From contig JAZNKA010000013.1 of the NCBI GenBank assembly GCA_045578305.1, forward strand, positions 1 through 10,007: DNA of 10,007 bases. The letters run 5' to 3'. The notes beneath the pieces were generated by a model. It saw only the letters and a list, made by a program, of their open reading frames with translations. It made no database searches and was not told where the DNA came from. A program made the position numbers and the translations under genes. This DNA comes from SIG440 sp045578305 (GTDB lineage: Bacteria; Bacillota; Clostridia; Monoglobales; Monoglobaceae). Below are positions 5,917-10,007 of the stretch, one piece after another. Every line of letters starts with the position of its first letter. Position 1 is the first letter of the stretch.

Positions 5917-7215
5917 ATGTCAAACAACAATGATGTAAGGCCGTTGCGTTGTTCGTTTTGCGGCAAGACAGAGGACCAGGTTAAAAAACTTATAGAAGGC
6001 CCCGGGGTATACATCTGCAACGAGTGTGTAGATTTGTGCTTTGAAATTTTTGAGGACGAGTTTTATGATGAAGAACCTCAAAACGAAACCTCGGAAATGA
6101 CAAGCCTGCCAAAACCAAAGGAAATAAAGGCATTTCTGGATGATTATATAATAGGCCAGGAGGCAGCAAAAAAAGCACTCTCGGTTGCAATCTACAATCA
6201 TTACAAGCGAATTGGCTATAATGGCGAAAAAGACGATATAGAACTTCAAAAAAGCAATATTTTGCTGCTTGGTCCAACTGGTGTCGGAAAGACCTTTTTG
6301 GCACAAACACTTGCAAAGGTTATGCAGGTACCGTTTGTCATTGCCGATGCAACCTCACTGACCGAAGCTGGCTATGTGGGCGAGGATGTTGAAAACATAC
6401 TTCTCAAGCTTATTCAGGCGGCAGATTACAATATCGAAAAGGCTGAAAAGGGCATTATTTATATCGACGAGATTGACAAGATTTCGCGAAAATCCGAAAA
6501 CCCGTCAATTACCCGTGATGTAAGTGGTGAGGGTGTTCAGCAGACACTCCTTAAAATTCTTGAAGGAACTGTTGCATCTGTACCACCGACCGGTGGAAGA
6601 AAGCATCCGCATCAGGAATTCATACAGATTGATACAACCAATATTCTGTTTATCTGCGGCGGCGCATTTGAAGGGATAGACAAAATTATTGAAAGTCGTG
6701 TAAACAGCAAATCTCTGGGTTTTGGCGCGGTTGTCGAAAGCAAAAGGGACAAAAACCGCGGCGATGTTCTTAAAAATCTGATACCTGATGATTTACTCAA
6801 ATTCGGTCTTATCCCCGAATTTATCGGTCGTGTGCCGGTTGTTACGACGCTTGATTCGCTTGACAAAGAGGCTCTCAAAAAAATACTTACCGAGCCGAAA
6901 AATGCACTTACAAAGCAATATGCAAAGCTTATCGAGATGGACGGCGCCGAGCTTAAGTTTGACGACGAGGCGATAGATGCAATCGCCGAAAAGGCAATCA
7001 AACGAAACACCGGTGCGCGCGGACTCAGGACAATTCTTGAAGAAATTATGCAAGATATTATGTTTGAAATCCCCTCCGACCAGACCATAAAAACAGTAGT
7101 TGTTACAAAGGATTGTGTCGATAACAAGGCAAAACCGGAACTTTTTTATCACGAGAAAAAGACTGTAAAAAAGACCGCCAGACCAAAGTCGGCAGAAGAT
7201 GATAAAACCGCATAA
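5917..7215 (+). CDS. clpX: ATP-dependent Clp protease ATP-binding subunit ClpX
   Basis: AAA+ hexameric unfoldase that recognises tagged substrates and threads them into ClpP. The 432-residue product is full length. The N-terminal zinc-binding domain has Cys12, Cys15, Cys34 and Cys37. Walker A is GPTGVGKT (119-126), the pore-1 loop GYVG (152-155), Walker B IYIDEID (181-187), the RKH pore loop 228-230, the ClpP-binding LGF tripeptide 267-269 (IGF in E. coli), and sensor-2 GARGLR (366-371). The last 20 residues are a charged Lys-rich tail. The start follows AAAGGAG (5901-5907) at a 9-base spacing. It is followed after 26 bases by a lipoprotein gene, probably in the same transcript. Confidence 0.98.
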   Translation: MSNNNDVRPLRCSFCGKTEDQVKKLIEGPGVYICNECVDLCFEIFEDEFYDEEPQNETSEMTSLPKPKEIKAFLDDYIIGQEAAKKALSVAIYNHYKRIGYNGEKDDIELQKSNILLLGPTGVGKTFLAQTLAKVMQVPFVIADATSLTEAGYVGEDVENILLKLIQAADYNIEKAEKGIIYIDEIDKISRKSENPSITRDVSGEGVQQTLLKILEGTVASVPPTGGRKHPHQEFIQIDTTNILFICGGAFEGIDKIIESRVNSKSLGFGAVVESKRDKNRGDVLKNLIPDDLLKFGLIPEFIGRVPVVTTLDSLDKEALKKILTEPKNALTKQYAKLIEMDGAELKFDDEAIDAIAEKAIKRNTGARGLRTILEEIMQDIMFEIPSDQTIKTVVVTKDCVDNKAKPELFYHEKKTVKKTARPKSAEDDKTA

Positions 7216-7241
7216 CTGCGGCGAAAGGAGTGCTTTGAGTT

Positions 7242-7817
7242 ATGAAGAAAATTATCTTGAGTTTGTTGATTTTGATTCTTGCTTTCAACTTTTCGGGTTG
7301 TGGCAAAGATGATGCAATCATCGACAAGGGTTTATCGGGCGAGGGGACTAAAACTCCGACCGATGTGACAGAAGTGAAGGCTCAAAGCCTTCCTGACCAT
7401 ATTGCTGTTCTTCATGAGATAACTTCGTATACAGGTGATACAGACGCCGATGGAACAGACGAAAGGATAGTTCTTGCAACCTCTGCCGAGCGCGACGAAA
7501 AGGGCGAATTTTTGTGGAACGATGGTCAAAAATGGGCTCTTTATGTCGAGGACGGAGCACAGAATGTTTATGTCTTGTTTGATAAGTTTGTCCAGGCAGG
7601 AAGCGTGTACTTTGATGTAGCGGATTATTACTTAAAAGACGGAGCAGTCCCCAAGATTCTGGTTACAGTTTCGATGGGTGCGGGACTCTCACTCAAAAAT
7701 TATACTTTTGAAAGCGAAAAGTCGGCATATATCGAGGATATTGTGTTTGACACACAGGCTGTGACAGAGGGCGGAATAAACCGAAGATTTTCGTCAATAC
7801 CTGCAATCGAAAAATAG
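7242..7817 (+). CDS. Small predicted lipoprotein, function unknown
   Basis: A 191-residue protein with a clear lipoprotein signal: MKK, a hydrophobic segment of about 12 residues, and a lipobox ending NFSGC with Cys20 as the lipidation site. It should be anchored to the outer face of the membrane. After a short linker, residues near 64-76 read GDTDADGTDERIV, an acidic D-x-D-x-D-G pattern like that of many Firmicute lipoproteins and calcium-binding loops. The rest looks like a beta-rich domain with no family I recognise. The ribosome binding site AAAGGAG (7224-7230) is 11 bases before ATG. It lies 26 bases after clpX and directly before a terminator, so it is probably the last gene of the tig-clp transcript. 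It ends in tandem stops, TAG TAA. Confidence 0.85.
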   Translation: MKKIILSLLILILAFNFSGCGKDDAIIDKGLSGEGTKTPTDVTEVKAQSLPDHIAVLHEITSYTGDTDADGTDERIVLATSAERDEKGEFLWNDGQKWALYVEDGAQNVYVLFDKFVQAGSVYFDVADYYLKDGAVPKILVTVSMGAGLSLKNYTFESEKSAYIEDIVFDTQAVTEGGINRRFSSIPAIEK

Positions 7818-7824
7818 TAAAATG

Positions 7825-7848
7825 AGCCGTCTGCAAGGACGGCTTTTC
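7825..7848 (+). terminator. Intrinsic terminator after the lipoprotein gene
   Basis: AGCCGTC (7825-7831) pairs with GACGGCT (7838-7844) around loop TGCAAG, followed by TTTC. The U-tract is short, so readthrough into the next gene, which starts at 7871, is likely. Confidence 0.75.
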
Positions 7849-7857
7849 TATGGGAAA

Positions 7858-7863
7858 AGAGGA
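7858..7863 (+). promoter_or_regulatory. Ribosome binding site that sets the hydrolase start
   Basis: AGAGGA with core GAGG at 7859-7862 lies 8 bases before ATG 7871. The in-frame ATG at 7850 lies upstream of this site and abuts the terminator stem, so 7871 is the likely start. Confidence 0.7.
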
Positions 7864-7870
7864 AATAAAA

Positions 7871-8395
7871 ATGGAAAAACTTTTGATAGTTGTAGATATG
7901 CAAAACGACTTTATTGACGGAGCGCTTGGAACAAAAGAAGCACAGTCAATCGTCGAAAATGTGATAAAAAAGATAGAGGGTTTTGACGGCTCGATTATTG
8001 CAACGCTTGACACTCACCGTGACGATTATCTTGACACACGCGAGGGCAAATTTTTGCCTGTAGAACATTGCATAAAAGACACAGATGGCTGGAAAATAAA
8101 TACCAAAGTCAAGTCGGCACTCAAGCAAAAAGGCTTCAGAATGATTGAAAAGCCGACCTTTGGCTCGGTTGAACTTCCAAAACTGATAAAAGAGAAATAC
8201 AACACCAAAAACTTAAGCATCGAGCTTGTGGGACTTTGCACAGATATCTGTGTTGTGTCGAATGCAATGCTTTTAAAAGCTGAATTTCCCGAAATGGATA
8301 TTTCGGTTGATTCAAGCTGTTGTGCCGGAGTCACACCCGAGAAACACAAAGCGGCACTTGAAACCATGCGCTCGTGCCAGATTGAAGTTAAATAA
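7871..8395 (+). CDS. Nicotinamidase/isochorismatase-family cysteine hydrolase
   Basis: A 174-residue cytoplasmic hydrolase of the isochorismatase fold. The catalytic triad is Asp9 in VVDMQNDF, Lys94 in IEKPTFGS and Cys127 in GLCTDICVVS. Asp47, His49, Glu58 and His66 (LDTH, REGKFLPVEH) sit where nicotinamidases bind their metal. This favours nicotinamide to nicotinate conversion for NAD salvage over isochorismate or N-carbamoyl substrates, but substrate is an inference and no pncA symbol is assigned. The start at 7871 is chosen because the ribosome binding site lies between it and the upstream in-frame ATG at 7850. No promoter of its own is visible; it follows a short terminator and ends before a strong one, so it is probably expressed by readthrough from the clp cluster. 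Confidence 0.9.
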   Translation: MEKLLIVVDMQNDFIDGALGTKEAQSIVENVIKKIEGFDGSIIATLDTHRDDYLDTREGKFLPVEHCIKDTDGWKINTKVKSALKQKGFRMIEKPTFGSVELPKLIKEKYNTKNLSIELVGLCTDICVVSNAMLLKAEFPEMDISVDSSCCAGVTPEKHKAALETMRSCQIEVK

Positions 8396-8405
8396 GACTA
8401 TAAAC

Positions 8406-8446
8406 AAAAACGCCTAAGCGGTAAAACTACCGCTTAGGCGTTTTTT
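8406..8446 (+). terminator. Strong bidirectional intrinsic terminator
   Basis: A perfect 17-bp stem: left arm 8406-8422 beginning AAAAACGCC, loop 8423-8428, right arm from 8429 ending in GGCG and TTTTTT (8441-8446). Both flanks are A-rich or T-rich, so it works on either strand. It separates the housekeeping genes from the sporulation genes. Confidence 0.95.
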
Positions 8447-8457
8447 GTTATCATAAC

Positions 8458-8500
8458 ACCAAAAAATCAGTTTGGCATAATATGTAACATAGTATGTAAT
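8458..8500 (+). promoter_or_regulatory. dpaA promoter region: sigma-K-like and sigma-A-like signals overlap
   Basis: Sigma-K-like reading: AC at 8458-8459, 16 bases, CATA at 8476-8479, three bases, then TG where the consensus is TA. Sigma-A-like reading: TTGGCA (8472-8477), 17 bases, TGTAAT (8495-8500), each 5 of 6. In Bacillus subtilis the spoVF operon is transcribed by sigma-K in the mother cell, which favours the first reading. It would give a leader of about 30 bases, while the sigma-A reading leaves only about 15 bases, starting almost at the ribosome binding site. Confidence 0.55.
8476..8499 (+). repeat. Tandem 12-bp repeat upstream of dpaA
   Basis: CATAATATGTAA (8476-8487) is followed directly by CATAGTATGTAA (8488-8499), one mismatch. 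Each copy contains a CATANNNT core resembling a sporulation sigma -10 element. Confidence 0.8.
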
Positions 8501-8508
8501 TTGATTTT

Positions 8509-8513
8509 GGAGG
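8509..8513 (+). promoter_or_regulatory. Ribosome binding site that sets the dpaA start
   Basis: GGAGG lies 8 bases before ATG 8522. An in-frame TTG at 8501 lies upstream of the site and is rejected as start. Confidence 0.8.
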
Positions 8514-8521
8514 AAAGGAAA

Positions 8522-9415
8522 ATGGGAATAAAAAAGGCTCCTAAAAGTTTGCTTTTTATAGGCGGAGATATGCGCCAGATACGCGCCGCCAACCGAATTG
8601 CAGAATGTGGGAACAAAGTTTATATATTTGGATTTAATATAACAGACAGCAAAAAATTTTCGGAAGGGATAGGACGGCTTGAAAGCCTTGAAGAAATCGA
8701 GAAATTTGATGCGGTGGTTCTGCCACTTCCTTATACGACCGACGGCGAGAATATAAACACCGCAGAGGGCTGCGAAAAAATAAAAATCTGGGATGTTTTC
8801 AAAAAACTTCCCAAACCACTGGTTGTTCTGGCAGGAAAGTGCGACAGAAAAATTGCCAAAGAGGCAGAGGAGGCAGGGATTCAACTTGTTGACTATCTTG
8901 AAAGGGAGGATTTGCAGATACTGAACGCCATCCCGACGGCAGAGGGAGCAATACAGATTGCGATGCAGGAGACAAAGCATACAATTCATTCCTCAAAATG
9001 TCTGATTATAGGGAATGGACGCATTGGCAAAATTCTTGCAAAGATGCTTGATGGTATTGGTGCAGAGGTCACCATTGCCGCCCGCAAAAACAGGGACTAT
9101 GTTCAGGCGTTTGCAAATGGGTTTAAAAGCACTTCGATATGCGGCTTGTACGAGAGAATAGGCGAGTTTGACATTATTTTCAATACTGTTCCAAGTTTGA
9201 TTCTGGACGCAGATTTGCTTATAAAAACAAGAAGAAATGCCCTTGTGATTGATTTGGCATCAAAACCTGGTGGAGTTGATTTTGAAAGCGCAAGAAAACT
9301 TGGAACAAAAGTAATTTGGGCGCTTTCGCTTCCGGGCAAGGTGGCACCGGATACCGCAGGGGACATAATAGGAAAGACGATACTGACTATTATTGATGAA
9401 TTGGAGGCGAAGTAG
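8522..9415 (+). CDS. dpaA: Dipicolinate synthase subunit A
   Basis: Also called SpoVFA. With DpaB it oxidises dihydrodipicolinate (or its hydrated precursor) to dipicolinic acid, which is made in the mother cell and loaded into the spore core for heat resistance. The 297-residue length matches the family. The N-terminal domain begins LLFIGGDMRQ (10-19). IPTAEGAIQ (137-145) leads into an NAD(P)-binding Rossmann half with GNGRIG at 164-169, then NTVPSLIL (221-228), DLASKPGGVDF (244-254) and LPGKVAPDTAG (270-280), all characteristic. The start is ATG 8522, behind GGAGG. dpaB starts on the very next base after the TAG stop, so the two are translationally coupled. It is isolated upstream by a strong terminator. 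Its presence indicates an endospore former. Confidence 0.97.
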   Translation: MGIKKAPKSLLFIGGDMRQIRAANRIAECGNKVYIFGFNITDSKKFSEGIGRLESLEEIEKFDAVVLPLPYTTDGENINTAEGCEKIKIWDVFKKLPKPLVVLAGKCDRKIAKEAEEAGIQLVDYLEREDLQILNAIPTAEGAIQIAMQETKHTIHSSKCLIIGNGRIGKILAKMLDGIGAEVTIAARKNRDYVQAFANGFKSTSICGLYERIGEFDIIFNTVPSLILDADLLIKTRRNALVIDLASKPGGVDFESARKLGTKVIWALSLPGKVAPDTAGDIIGKTILTIIDELEAK

Positions 9416-10000
9416 ATGACCGTAAATGGAAAGACCATAGGCTTTGCTATAACAGGCTCTTTTTGCACTTTCAAACGCGTTTTTCCTCAAATTGAGGAAC
9501 TTAGAGACTGTGGGGCGAGGATTATACCCATAATGTCAGAAATCAGTTATACTACTGATACCAGATTTGGTAAGGCTGAGGAGCATATAGATTTTCTCGA
9601 AAATGTTACGGGCGAAAGGGTTATCGGCAAAATCAAAGACGCCGAGCCAATCGGTCCCCAAAAGCTTCTTGATTTGCTTGTCGTTGCACCTTGTACCGGC
9701 AACACAATATCAAAGCTTGCAAATGGGATTGCAGATTCAAGTGTTACATTGGCAGTAAAATCACACCTTCGCAACAAACGGCCTGTTGTGATTGCGGTAT
9801 CGACAAATGACGGACTTGGGAATAATGCAAAAAACATAGGAACTTTGGCAAATATGAAAAATATATATTTTGTTCCGTTTGGGCAGGATGATTTTAAAGA
9901 GAAAGAAAATTCGCTGGTTGCAGACATGAAACTTATAATCCCGACCATTGAAATGGCGCTTGACGGAAAACAATTGCAACCGATGGTTTTTGATTATTAA
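9416..10000 (+). CDS. dpaB: Dipicolinate synthase subunit B (flavoprotein)
   Basis: Also called SpoVFB, the flavoprotein-fold partner of DpaA in dipicolinic acid synthesis. The 194-residue length is close to the roughly 200 of the Bacillus protein. The N-terminal GFAITGSFCTF (9-19) and PCTGNTISKLANGIADSS (92-109) are hallmarks of the flavoprotein family; the end reads QPMVFDY. The ribosome binding site GGAGG (9403-9407) lies inside the end of dpaA, and ATG begins directly after the dpaA stop with no gap, so the two are one operon. Tandem stops TAA TAG close it. The window ends at TAGGGGA, possibly the beginning of the next ribosome binding site; in Bacillus the next genes are asd, dapG and dapA, but that cannot be seen here. 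Confidence 0.97.
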   Translation: MTVNGKTIGFAITGSFCTFKRVFPQIEELRDCGARIIPIMSEISYTTDTRFGKAEEHIDFLENVTGERVIGKIKDAEPIGPQKLLDLLVVAPCTGNTISKLANGIADSSVTLAVKSHLRNKRPVVIAVSTNDGLGNNAKNIGTLANMKNIYFVPFGQDDFKEKENSLVADMKLIIPTIEMALDGKQLQPMVFDY

Positions 10001-10007
10001 TAGGGGA

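Noticed and set aside
8414..8989. A 191-codon ORF on the - strand opposite dpaA
   Set aside because: It ends inside the terminator region and lies antisense to a clearly recognised gene; no start signal or family resemblance.

Overview
The window looks like chromosomal core-genome DNA from an anaerobic, endospore-forming Clostridia-type Firmicute. It is moderately AT-rich, almost every gene has a strong AGGAGG-type ribosome binding site, two promoters are near-consensus sigma-A with extended -10 elements, tig-clpP-clpX sit in the usual order, and a dpaA-dpaB pair for spore dipicolinic acid is present. All eleven recognised genes are on the + strand. I see no mobile element, CRISPR array, tRNA or rRNA, and no gene-free stretch longer than about 150 bases.

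Layout. (1) 1-849: 3' part of glucose-6-phosphate isomerase, with an in-frame TGA at 19-21 where relatives appear to have arginine. (2) 862-1408: a clear promoter, a leader with three small hairpins, and a 137-residue P-loop protein of unknown function. (3) 1438-3051: a hairpin, threonine synthase (thrC) and an intrinsic terminator. (4) 3080-3772: a calcineurin-fold phosphoesterase that begins 28 bases after that terminator. (5) 3822-7848: a strong promoter followed by trigger factor, clpP, clpX and a small lipoprotein, closed by a terminator; a 10-bp inverted repeat lies between tig and clpP. (6) 7871-8446: a nicotinamidase/isochorismatase-family cysteine hydrolase and a very strong bidirectional terminator. 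(7) 8458-10000: a promoter region with tandem 12-bp repeats, then dpaA and dpaB, which abut. The window ends in what may be the ribosome binding site of the next gene.

How the genes work together. Trigger factor, ClpP and ClpX form a protein-folding and degradation module. dpaA-dpaB make dipicolinate from the lysine-pathway intermediate for the spore core; the terminator before them isolates them from the housekeeping genes, and the upstream sequence carries a partial sigma-K-like promoter overlapped by a sigma-A-like one. Pgi and ThrC are central metabolism. The P-loop protein, the phosphoesterase and the lipoprotein have recognisable folds or signals but no assigned role.

I do not see a convincing new multi-gene system. 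The best leads are the TGA inside pgi together with no TGA stops and frequent tandem stops, the conserved-looking P-loop mini-protein with its structured leader, a nearly leaderless upstream ORF overlapping the tig start, and the dual-looking promoter of dpaA.
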